Assembly (NCBI GenBank): GCA_021734005.1 | Contig: JAIPJV010000029.1 | Span: 1 to 12,475, forward strand | Length of the DNA stretch: 12,475 nucleotides | Direction: 5' to 3' | Source of the DNA: Fidelibacterota bacterium | GTDB lineage: Bacteria; Fidelibacterota; UBA2242; JAFGTP01 | Shown here: one piece after another, positions 6,837 through 12,475 of the stretch | Position numbering within the stretch: position 1 is the stretch's first letter | Layout: the number at the start of each line of letters is the position of its first letter | Position numbers and translations under genes: made by a program | Notes under the pieces: generated by a model | The model's input: only the letters and a program-made list of their open reading frames with translations | Told to the model about the DNA's origin: nothing | Databases searched by the model: none

Positions 6837-6841
6837 ATTCG

Positions 6842-6849
6842 CCTCCTTT
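6842..6849 (-). promoter_or_regulatory. Strong SD deciding the TTG start of rpsM
   Basis: The minus strand reads AAAGGAGG, fully complementary to the usual 16S rRNA tail, five bases before the TTG at 6836. It shows that the non-ATG codon is the true initiation site. Confidence 0.9.
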
Positions 6850-6851
6850 GT

Positions 6852-6965
6852 TTAACCCTGTTTTTGTTTATGTTTGGGATTGTCACAAATCACTCTGACA
6901 ACGCCATTGCGGCGTACAATTTTACATTTCTTACATATTTTTTTGACAGATGATCTAACTTTCAT
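6852..6965 (-). CDS. rpmJ: 50S ribosomal protein L36 (zinc-binding form)
   Basis: A 37-residue gene in the gap between infA and rpsM. It reads MKVRSSVKKICKKCKIVRRN, then GVVRVICDNPKHKQKQG. Cys11, Cys14, Cys27 and His32 form the C-x2-C-x12-C-x4-H zinc ribbon of the C+ L36 type. L36 is the smallest large-subunit protein and binds 23S rRNA. The ATG at 6965 is preceded by GAGGAATATT, a good SD. The infA-rpmJ-rpsM order is the usual one. No zinc-free L36 paralogue is in the window. Confidence 0.97.
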   Translation of the reverse strand: MKVRSSVKKICKKCKIVRRNGVVRVICDNPKHKQKQG

Positions 6966-6980
6966 AATATTCCTCGTTTA

Positions 6981-7196
6981 TTAATATCTATATACTATTC
7001 TTCCTCTGGAAAGATCGTAGGGTGACAGTTCCAATTTTACTTTGTCACCGGGCACGATCTTTATAAAATGCATCCGCATTTTTCCAGATACATGGGCCAT
7101 GACTTCATGACCATTCTCAAGTTCAACTTTAAAAGTTGCATTAGGCAAATTTTCTTTGACTATACCATCGGCTTCTATCGATTTTTGTTTTGCCAT
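6981..7196 (-). CDS. infA: Translation initiation factor IF-1
   Basis: The product has 71 residues, the normal IF-1 length. MAKQKSIEADGIVKENLPNA, then FKVELENGHEVMAHVSGKMR, then IKIVPGDKVKLELSPYDLSRGRI is the single OB-fold S1-like domain of IF-1. It binds the ribosomal A site during initiation and assists IF-2 and IF-3. The ATG at 7196 is five bases after the map stop. Its SD (GAGG) overlaps the 3' end of map, so translation of the two genes may be coupled. Confidence 0.98.
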   Translation of the reverse strand: MAKQKSIEADGIVKENLPNATFKVELENGHEVMAHVSGKMRMHFIKIVPGDKVKLELSPYDLSRGRIVYRY

Positions 7197-7201
7197 AATG
7201 T

Positions 7202-7966
7202 TTAATTTACCTCTATTTTTTTGTCTGCTAATATTAACGGACCATTATCTGTGATTGTAACTGTATGCTCAAAATGGGCTGATAATGACCCATCCTGTGT
7301 AACAACAGTCCATTTATCATCGAGAGTTTTTATTGTAAAATCTCCAACATTGACCATAGGTTCTATAGCCAGGCACATACCTTTTTTCAATTTTGGGCCC
7401 CGGCCCGGCTCTCCAAAATTGGGAACTTCGGGGTCCTCATGGAGTTTTCTTCCTATACCATGCCCTACGAGATCACGAACAACGGAAAATCCATTACTCT
7501 CTACATGGGACTGAACAGCATGGCCAATATCAGAAAGATTGTTTCCAGCAACTGCCTTTTTAATGCCTTTGTATAATGATTGCTGAGTTGTATCAAGTAG
7601 CTTCTGAATTTCACCGTTAACTTCTCCAACTGTATAGGTATAGGCCGCATCTCCGTAATACTGATCTTTTTTCACTCCTACATCAATGCTGATAATATCA
7701 CCATCTTTCAAGACTCTGTCTTTGGAAGGAATGCCATGTACAATCTCACTATTAATACTAGCACAGATTGTAGCAGGATAGCCTTTGTAACCCTTGAAAG
7801 CAGGTTCAGCGTCCATACTTCTGATATAATCTTCAGCCAGATTATCAAGCTGCTTTGTACTGATTCCAGGCTTTATGTAGTCTTTTAACATCATTAGGGC
7901 TTGGTAGTTAATGCGATTACTTTCGGCTATTTTTTTAATTTCTTCTTCAGATCGAATATAAATCAT
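7202..7966 (-). CDS. map: Methionine aminopeptidase, type I
   Basis: The product has 254 residues, the length of compact type Ia enzymes without an N-terminal zinc extension. All five dimetal ligands are visible: D95 (SIDVG), D106 (YGDAA), H169 (VGHGIG), E202 (AIEPM) and E233 (HFEHT). H77 (IVHGIP) and H176 (KLHEDP) match the substrate-positioning histidines. It removes the N-terminal methionine from nascent proteins at the ribosome. It directly follows secY with an 18-base gap and precedes infA by 5 bases; the adk gene that often stands between secY and map is missing. The SD at the ATG (AAGAAAT) is weak compared with its neighbours. Confidence 0.98.
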   Translation of the reverse strand: MIYIRSEEEIKKIAESNRINYQALMMLKDYIKPGISTKQLDNLAEDYIRSMDAEPAFKGYKGYPATICASINSEIVHGIPSKDRVLKDGDIISIDVGVKKDQYYGDAAYTYTVGEVNGEIQKLLDTTQQSLYKGIKKAVAGNNLSDIGHAVQSHVESNGFSVVRDLVGHGIGRKLHEDPEVPNFGEPGRGPKLKKGMCLAIEPMVNVGDFTIKTLDDKWTVVTQDGSLSAHFEHTVTITDNGPLILADKKIEVN

Positions 7967-7984
7967 ATTTCTTTTTTACTTAAC

Positions 7985-9322
7985 TTAACGGCGGCCTTTC
8001 ATCTTACCGCTTTTCATAAATCCGTCATAATGTCTCATCATGAGATGGGATTCAATCTGCTGGAGAGTATCAAGTCCAACTCCAACAATAATCAGCAAAC
8101 TGGTTCCTCCAAAAAAGGATGCCAGCTGGTAATCAATCCCCATGATCTTCATAATGATATATGGAAATACAGCAACCATAGCCAGAAATATAGATCCTGG
8201 CAAAGTCACCTTGGTTAAAATATTGTCAATAAATTCTGATGTGCGTTTTCCCGGCCGAACTCCAGGTATGAATCCACCGGATTTTTTCATATTATCAGCA
8301 ACTTCTACAGGATTAAAAGCAATAGCAGTGTAAAAATAGGTGAAAAAGACGATCAACAGTCCAAAAATTATCCAATAGACAGGATGCTGAATATCAAAAA
8401 TTCTCATCACAGCCTGAATGAATTCGCTATCCTGAAAAAAGGTAGAAATTGTATTGGGAATAAACATAATCGCCTGAGCAAAAATAATTGGCAGAACACC
8501 AGCAGTATTAACACGAAGGGGAATGTGAGTCGATTGTCCGCCATAGACTTTTCGGCCGACAACACGTTTAGCATATTGTACTGGAATCTTACGTTTTCCC
8601 TGGGTGATGTGAACGACAAAACCAATGATTGCGACCATTATAGAAAGCAAAACAATTTCAGTAAAGATACCACGCACACCTTCGCTAAGCAGCGTAATTT
8701 CACGGATTATAACATTGGGGAAACGGGCTAAAATACCCACCATGATTATTAGTGAAATACCATTCCCAATGCCCCGATCGCTGATTCTTTCACCTAGCCA
8801 CATGAGCAAAACCGTTCCGGCAGTCAGAGTAATCATGGTCAACAGGGTAAATCCTAATCCAGGACTGGGAACAACGGGAACTACCTGGTTGCCAATCCGG
8901 GCTGACATACGGGGACTCATCAGAAACTGTGCAATACCAAAAGACTGCAATGTGGCGATCAAAACCGTACCATAGCGAGTGATCTGATTGATCTTTTTCT
9001 TACCGGCTTCGCCTTCTTTCTGGAGTTTTTGGAAATAGGGAACTACTGATCCGAGCAGCTGAATAATAATTGATGCACTAATGTAGGGCATTATTCCCAG
9101 AGCAAATAGAGTGGCTCTGCTGAATGCACCACCAGCGAAAAGATCATAGAGTCCAAATAATGTATTGGACATCTGATCCATAGCAGCTTTTAATGCGGTC
9201 GTATTGATACCTGGTAATGGTATATGCGTACCCAGTCTTACCAGTAGCAATATTCCCAGAGTGAATGTTATCTTTTTCCTGAGTTCAGGTATTTTTAATA
9301 TATTCTGAAGCTGATCCTTCAT
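7985..9322 (-). CDS. secY: Preprotein translocase subunit SecY
   Basis: The product has 445 residues with about ten hydrophobic membrane helices, the first at about 18-38. The plug and second-helix region spans about 55-97. GERISDRGIGNGIS (177-190) is a SecY signature, as is the cytosolic loop segment QGKRKIPVQYAKRVVGRK (241-258). VRPGKRT (355-361) carries the conserved arginine of the SecA/ribosome-binding loop between helices 8 and 9. The C-terminus is basic (KSGKMKGRR). SecY is the inner-membrane protein-conducting channel, working with SecE, SecG and SecA or the ribosome. The ATG overlaps the rplO stop as ATGA, indicating translational coupling. Confidence 0.99.
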   Translation of the reverse strand: MKDQLQNILKIPELRKKITFTLGILLLVRLGTHIPLPGINTTALKAAMDQMSNTLFGLYDLFAGGAFSRATLFALGIMPYISASIIIQLLGSVVPYFQKLQKEGEAGKKKINQITRYGTVLIATLQSFGIAQFLMSPRMSARIGNQVVPVVPSPGLGFTLLTMITLTAGTVLLMWLGERISDRGIGNGISLIIMVGILARFPNVIIREITLLSEGVRGIFTEIVLLSIMVAIIGFVVHITQGKRKIPVQYAKRVVGRKVYGGQSTHIPLRVNTAGVLPIIFAQAIMFIPNTISTFFQDSEFIQAVMRIFDIQHPVYWIIFGLLIVFFTYFYTAIAFNPVEVADNMKKSGGFIPGVRPGKRTSEFIDNILTKVTLPGSIFLAMVAVFPYIIMKIMGIDYQLASFFGGTSLLIIVGVGLDTLQQIESHLMMRHYDGFMKSGKMKGRR

Positions 9323-9756
9323 AACGTTTCTGTTGTCCCCCCGGCTTCCTCGATTTTCTCTTTGGCTGATTTACTAAAGGCTGGTGCTTTAACTGTCATA
9401 CTTTTTTCAATTTCACCATCGCCTAGTATTTTGTATAGTACATTTTCATTTTTAATGATGTTCTTCTCGGCCAGCACCTGAGGTGTGATCTCATCAAGAT
9501 CAAGATCATTGATCCGTTTTAAATTGACCGGCTTATATTCAGTTCTAAAAATGTTGGTAAAGCCAACTTTTGGCAAGCGACGATAGAGAGGCATAGTCCC
9601 ACCTTCGTACCAGGGTCTTCTTTTTGAACCTGAACGGGAACGATAACCTTTTGTTCCTCTACCAGCGGTGGTGCCATATCCGGAACCATTTCCTCGGCCG
9701 ACTCGTTTTCTGTTCTTTTTTGATCCGGGTGCGTATTGTAGTGAATCTAAATCCAT
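9319..9756 (-). CDS. rplO: 50S ribosomal protein L15
   Basis: The product has 145 residues, typical for L15. The basic, glycine-rich N-terminal extension (residues about 11-50, RKRVGRGNGSGYGTTAGRGT and onward) reaches into the 23S rRNA core. GGTMPLYRRLPKVGFTN (52-68) is the family signature. The ATG at 9756 is preceded by AGGAGGTGG (9767-9775), embedded in the last codons of rpmD, so initiation is strong and close-coupled to rpmD. The 3' end overlaps secY by four bases (ATGA). Confidence 0.98.
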   Translation of the reverse strand: MDLDSLQYAPGSKKNRKRVGRGNGSGYGTTAGRGTKGYRSRSGSKRRPWYEGGTMPLYRRLPKVGFTNIFRTEYKPVNLKRINDLDLDEITPQVLAEKNIIKNENVLYKILGDGEIEKSMTVKAPAFSKSAKEKIEEAGGTTETL

Positions 9757-9761
9757 AATGA

Positions 9762-9947
9762 CTATTCCACCTCCTCGACTTTTAATAGGTGACTAACAGA
9801 TTTGATCATTCCTCTGATTGAAGGATTGTCGGGCTGAACAACTGAGTCGTGACGGCCTTTCAATCCAAGGGCTTTCAGAGTTTTTTTCTGTCTATTATGT
9901 CGTTTTATAGTGCTTTTCATTTGAGTTATTTTTAATTGTTTACTCAT
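9762..9947 (-). CDS. rpmD: 50S ribosomal protein L30
   Basis: The product has 61 residues. LKITQMKSTIKRHNRQKKTL and then LGLKGRHDSVVQPDNPSIRG match the short bacterial L30, including the RGMI segment that contacts 23S rRNA. rpmD is missing from some bacterial lineages, so its presence has some taxonomic value. The ATG at 9947 overlaps the rpsE stop as ATGA. An AGGAG lies further upstream inside rpsE. The rplO start is only five bases after its stop. Confidence 0.97.
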   Translation of the reverse strand: MSKQLKITQMKSTIKRHNRQKKTLKALGLKGRHDSVVQPDNPSIRGMIKSVSHLLKVEEVE

Positions 9948-10450
9948 GCTCCAAAAATCTCCTGTAGTGTCTTTCCTCTTTTCTTGGCTACTTCGTAAGG
10001 ATCCTGCAGTTCTGTCAGGGCTTTGATGGCAGCCTTGGCTACATTGTGTTCATTATTAGATCCAAGTGATTTAGTAAGAACATCTTTAACACCGACTGAT
10101 TCCATGACCGCTCTTACAGGTCCACCAGCAATAATTCCAGTACCTGGGGATGCCGGTTTCAGCACAACACGGGCAGCATTGTAATCAATAGTGATTGCAT
10201 GGGGAATTGTTCCATTAATAACAGGTACTTTGACCAAATTCTTTTTTGCTTTATCAGTCCCTTTATTTATAGACGGGATGACCTCTTTGGCTTTTCCCAG
10301 GCCCAGGCCAACATGACCATTTCCATCACCAATTACAACAATGGCGTTAAAACCAAAAGTTCTTCCACCACTGACAACCTGTGAGACTCGATTTATTTTA
10401 ATTACTGTTTCATCTTGTAAGTCTAACTTGGTTGGATCTATTAATTTCAA
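9944..10450 (-). CDS. rpsE: 30S ribosomal protein S5, TTG start
   Basis: The product has 168 residues. The double-stranded-RNA-binding-like N domain shows INRVSQVVSGGRTFGFNAIV (19-38) and GDGNGHVGLGLGKAKEV (41-57). The C-terminal domain contains the RAVMESVGVKDVLTKSLGS segment. S5 sits at the back of the 30S near the mRNA entry tunnel and influences decoding accuracy. The initiation codon is TTG at 10448-10450, with AGAGGAG at 10457-10463, six bases upstream; no ATG lies before the conserved core. Its 3' end overlaps rpmD by four bases. Confidence 0.97.
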   Translation of the reverse strand: MKLIDPTKLDLQDETVIKINRVSQVVSGGRTFGFNAIVVIGDGNGHVGLGLGKAKEVIPSINKGTDKAKKNLVKVPVINGTIPHAITIDYNAARVVLKPASPGTGIIAGGPVRAVMESVGVKDVLTKSLGSNNEHNVAKAAIKALTELQDPYEVAKKRGKTLQEIFGA

Positions 10451-10456
10451 TATTTA

Positions 10457-10463
10457 CTCCTCT
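10457..10463 (-). promoter_or_regulatory. SD deciding the TTG start of rpsE
   Basis: The minus strand reads AGAGGAG six bases before the TTG at 10450. No other start codon is near the right distance, so this supports TTG initiation. Confidence 0.8.
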
Positions 10464-10475
10464 TCGATATTTATG

Positions 10476-10847
10476 TTAGAATTCCAGTCCAGCCTCTCGG
10501 GCTGCTTCTGCTACTGCTTTGACACGACCATGATACTGGTAACCGGCTCTATCAAAGACAACTTTTTCAACTCCCTTTTTCTGGGCTTTTTCTGCTATCT
10601 TTTTTCCTACAATTTTGCTGATTTCAACTTTTGTATGATCATCGATCTCAGTTTTGACTTCCGGGCTGAGATCGGAAACTTGAACCAGCGATTCATTGGT
10701 CAGGTCGTTTATAATTTGAGTATAAATATGTTTATTACTTCTTCTTACTGTCAATCTTGGTCGTTTTGGCGTACCAAAGATTTTATTGCGCACTCTTAAT
10801 TTACGCTTTTTATGCAGTTCTCTTTTTTTCCGTAAACGCTTACTCAT
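10476..10847 (-). CDS. rplR: 50S ribosomal protein L18
   Basis: The product has 123 residues. A strongly basic N-terminal tail (1-32) is followed by RPRLTVRRSNKHIYTQIIND (29-48). The C-terminus VVFDRAGYQYHGRVKAVAEA, then ARE.GLEF, is the L18 signature. L18 binds 5S rRNA together with L5, whose gene lies at the right edge. The ATG at 10847 has a perfect AAGGAGG-type SD that overlaps the rplF stop region. It lies between rplF (14-base gap) and rpsE (25-base gap). Confidence 0.98.
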   Translation of the reverse strand: MSKRLRKKRELHKKRKLRVRNKIFGTPKRPRLTVRRSNKHIYTQIINDLTNESLVQVSDLSPEVKTEIDDHTKVEISKIVGKKIAEKAQKKGVEKVVFDRAGYQYHGRVKAVAEAAREAGLEF

Positions 10848-10861
10848 TGTGCTATTCCTCC

Positions 10862-11404
10862 TTATTCTACACCGACTGTTTTACCAGCTTTTCTGCGGAC
10901 ATGTTCGTCTTTATATTTAATCCCTTTACCCTTATAAGGTTCAGGAGGATAAATGCTTCTTATGCGGGCAGCAACTTCACCAACTTTTTGTTTATCTGCA
11001 CCACTTATTTTCACTTTCAAATTCTCCGGAATTTCCAGCTTAATATCTTCCGGTGGTGTAAAAACTACCGGGTGAGAAAAACCGAGTTTCAATTCCAGAG
11101 AACGGCCTTTCATATTAGCCTGAAATCCAACTCCACTGATTTCCAGATTTTTTTCAAACCCTTTGGTGACACCTTCTATCATATTGAGGATCAATTTTCT
11201 ATAGAGACCATGGAGTGATTTACTGGACTTAGTTTCATCGGGTCTTTCCACGACCAAAGTATCATCCTTTTTCTGTATATCAAATTCAGGCTTGTATTCC
11301 TGAGTCAGCTCACCATTTTTACCTTTTACAGTGATGCTGGATTTTTTTATATCTAATTTAACACCTTTCGGTATTTCGATAGGTTTATTTCCTACTCTAG
11401 ACAC
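10862..11404 (-). CDS. rplF: 50S ribosomal protein L6, GTG start
   Basis: The product has 180 residues beginning MSRVGNKPIEIPKGVKL, matching the family N-terminus MSRIGKKPI. Two L6 repeats follow. The C-terminal signature PEPYKGKGIKYKDEHVRRKAGK binds 23S rRNA near the sarcin-ricin loop. The frame can be extended two codons to a TTG at 11410. AAGGAG (11412-11417) lies only one base from that TTG but seven from the GTG at 11402-11404, so GTG is taken as the true start. Confidence 0.97.
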   Translation of the reverse strand: MSRVGNKPIEIPKGVKLDIKKSSITVKGKNGELTQEYKPEFDIQKKDDTLVVERPDETKSSKSLHGLYRKLILNMIEGVTKGFEKNLEISGVGFQANMKGRSLELKLGFSHPVVFTPPEDIKLEIPENLKVKISGADKQKVGEVAARIRSIYPPEPYKGKGIKYKDEHVRRKAGKTVGVE

Positions 11405-11411
11405 AATCAAT

Positions 11412-11417
11412 CTCCTT
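11412..11417 (-). promoter_or_regulatory. SD deciding the GTG start of rplF
   Basis: The minus strand reads AAGGAG, seven bases before the GTG at 11404 and one base before an in-frame TTG at 11410. Only the GTG has workable spacing. Confidence 0.85.
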
Positions 11418-11425
11418 GTTAATAA

Positions 11426-11824
11426 TTACCAGACCTTGCAGAGGACTTCGCCACCAACATTCATTTTTTTGGCGACTTTGTCAGCTAAAACACCTTCAGA
11501 AGTAGAAACCAGAGTAACGCCAAGGCCATTCAGAGTTCTTGGTATATCCTGGGCTCTAGAATAAATTCTTCTCCCCGGTTTGCTAACTCTTTTTAGGCCT
11601 TTGATAACAGGTACATCTTCTTTGTAGTATTTCAGATATATTCTAATAAGGTCCTGTTTGTTGTCCTTGATTATAACAAAGTCTTTAATGTAACCTTCAT
11701 GCTTGAGTACCAAGGATATTCTTTTTTTCGTATTTGAGGCCGGGACATCAATCCATCTTTTCTCAGCCATATATCCATTTCTAATCCTTGTCAGATAATC
11801 AGCAATTGGATCTGTAACTGCCAT
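11426..11824 (-). CDS. rpsH: 30S ribosomal protein S8
   Basis: The product has 132 residues, the usual length. DPIADYLTRIRNGYMA (5-20) is the conserved N-terminal helix, and SKPGRRIYS lies mid-protein. VSTSEGVLADKVAKKMNVGG, then EVLCKVW, is the C-terminal 16S rRNA-binding signature. S8 organises the central domain of 16S rRNA and in E. coli is the translational repressor of the spc operon; no target site was identified here. The ATG at 11824 is preceded by TAGGAGAG. Confidence 0.98.
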   Translation of the reverse strand: MAVTDPIADYLTRIRNGYMAEKRWIDVPASNTKKRISLVLKHEGYIKDFVIIKDNKQDLIRIYLKYYKEDVPVIKGLKRVSKPGRRIYSRAQDIPRTLNGLGVTLVSTSEGVLADKVAKKMNVGGEVLCKVW

Positions 11825-11846
11825 AAATTATTCTCTCCTATTAATT

Positions 11847-12032
11847 TTACCAGCTTGCTTTTTTTACACCGGGTATTTTACCCTCGGAAGCTAATTCTCT
11901 AAAACAAATTCGGCAAAGACCGAATTTTCTCATATATCCTCTTGATCTTCCGCATTTTCTACAGCGGTTGACCTTTCTTGTCGAATATTTCGGTTCTTTT
12001 TTTGATTTTTCAACTAATCCTTTACGTGCCAT
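11847..12032 (-). CDS. rpsN: 30S ribosomal protein S14, short zinc-binding type
   Basis: The product has 61 residues, the short S14 type (the zinc-free form is about 89-101). Cys24, Cys27, Cys40 and Cys43 (C-x2-C-x12-C-x2-C) form the zinc ribbon, within RCRKCGRSRGYMRKFGLCRI. It ends in GKIPGVKKASW, the conserved tail. S14 binds the head of the 30S near S3 and S10. The ATG at 12032 has TAGGA upstream. It lies 15 bases after rplE and 22 bases before rpsH, the standard spc order. Confidence 0.98.
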   Translation of the reverse strand: MARKGLVEKSKKEPKYSTRKVNRCRKCGRSRGYMRKFGLCRICFRELASEGKIPGVKKASW

Positions 12033-12047
12033 ATTTTTCCTATTGTT

Positions 12048-12475
12048 TTATTTTTTCTTAAAAGGAAAACCTAATAATGATAAAAGTTCATAAGTTTCTT
12101 CATCAGTCGCTGCTGTTGTTGTCAGGGTTATATTGAGTCCCCTAATTTTGTCAACAGTTTCATAATTGATTTCAGAGAACACGATCTGTTCATCAAGACC
12201 AAAAGAATAATTGCCAACACCATCAAAGGATTTGTCAGACAATCCTGAGAAGTCTTTTACCCGGGGCAGAGCAATACTGATCAAGCGTTTTAGGAATTCC
12301 CACATTCTACTCCGTCTCAAGGTGACATAACAACCTACGGGATCTCCTTTACGAATTCCAAAATCAGAAATATCCTTTTTAGCTTTTGTTACAATCGGTT
12401 TTTGACCGGAGATCTTGGCCATTTCTTCAATAGCCATTTTGAGGTCATCAGGATTTTCATTGGCGTCACCAACTC
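12048..12475 (-). CDS. rplE: 50S ribosomal protein L5, start off window
   Basis: The frame stays open to the right edge, giving 141 complete residues of about 180. The visible part begins VGDANENPDDLKMAIEEMAK, matching the L5 region after the first strand, so about 40 residues are missing and the ATG at 12437 is internal. SGQKPIVTKAKKDISDFGIR, then GCYVTLRRSRMWEFLKRLI, then RVKDFSGLSDKSFDGVGNYS are all diagnostic. L5 binds 5S rRNA and contacts S13 and the P-site tRNA. Both partner genes, rplR and rpsM, are further down this operon. Confidence 0.97.
   Translation of the reverse strand, partial: VGDANENPDDLKMAIEEMAKISGQKPIVTKAKKDISDFGIRKGDPVGCYVTLRRSRMWEFLKRLISIALPRVKDFSGLSDKSFDGVGNYSFGLDEQIVFSEINYETVDKIRGLNITLTTTAATDEETYELLSLLGFPFKKK

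Noticed and set aside
10341..10799. Plus-strand open frame of 152 codons
   Set aside because: Antisense to rpsE and rplR, with no SD-supported start and low-complexity hydrophobic content typical of the complement of Lys-rich ribosomal genes.
10757..11218. Plus-strand open frame of 153 codons
   Set aside because: It is antisense to rplR and rplF, which are unmistakable; its translation is Phe/Ser-rich with no recognisable domain.
4396..12047. Internal promoters or ribosomal-protein autoregulatory leaders between the spc and alpha genes
   Set aside because: Intergenic gaps are 25 bases or shorter and are filled by SD sequences; no -35/-10 pair or leader structure could be supported by eye.
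12048..12437. Complete L5 gene starting at ATG 12437
   Set aside because: The frame continues in conserved L5 sequence to the window edge, so that ATG is internal and the gene is truncated by the window.

Overview
The window is bacterial, AT-rich (roughly 40 % G+C by eye), and almost entirely one leftward (minus-strand) operon. From the right edge it reads rplE (cut by the edge), rpsN, rpsH, rplF, rplR, rpsE, rpmD, rplO, secY, map, infA, rpmJ, rpsM, rpsK, rpsD, rpoA, rplQ. This is the classic spc plus alpha ribosomal-protein cluster, encoding 30S and 50S proteins, the SecY translocon channel, methionine aminopeptidase, IF-1 and the RNA polymerase alpha subunit. Genes are separated by 0-20 bases or overlap by ATGA, and most have clear Shine-Dalgarno (SD) sequences. 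adk, which many bacteria carry between secY and map, is absent. S14, S4 and L36 are all of the cysteine-rich zinc-binding form. Together these point to a non-proteobacterial lineage, perhaps a relative of the FCB group or another candidate phylum. The sequence alone does not settle the taxon.

Downstream of rplQ the transcription unit appears to continue without a terminator into four accessory genes on the same strand, each touching or overlapping the next. They are a probable exported GHL10/DUF187-type glycoside-hydrolase-like protein (2849-4003), a nucleoside phosphorylase/hydrolase-family protein resembling futalosine hydrolase or MTA/SAH nucleosidase (2262-2849), a family 2 glycosyltransferase (1396-2265) and a ParB-like protein with a degenerate nucleotide-binding motif (507-1430). 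Their common role is unknown. An envelope-polysaccharide or growth-linked function is only an inference from co-transcription with the ribosome genes.

The left end holds the 3' part of a plus-strand gene (ends at 269) that resembles the C-terminus of CehA/McbA-type PHP-domain metallohydrolases. The two convergent units are separated by an intergenic region (270-506). It contains a degenerate TGGATGG-based tandem repeat, which lies in a 165-base stretch with no C on the plus strand, and an AT-rich hairpin that could terminate transcription from either side.

No tRNA, rRNA, CRISPR array, insertion sequence or phage gene was seen. The core of the window is ordinary. The points worth a second look are the accessory tail of the ribosomal operon, the ParB-like gene, the C-free repeat tract, and the non-ATG starts of rpsM, rpsE and rplF.
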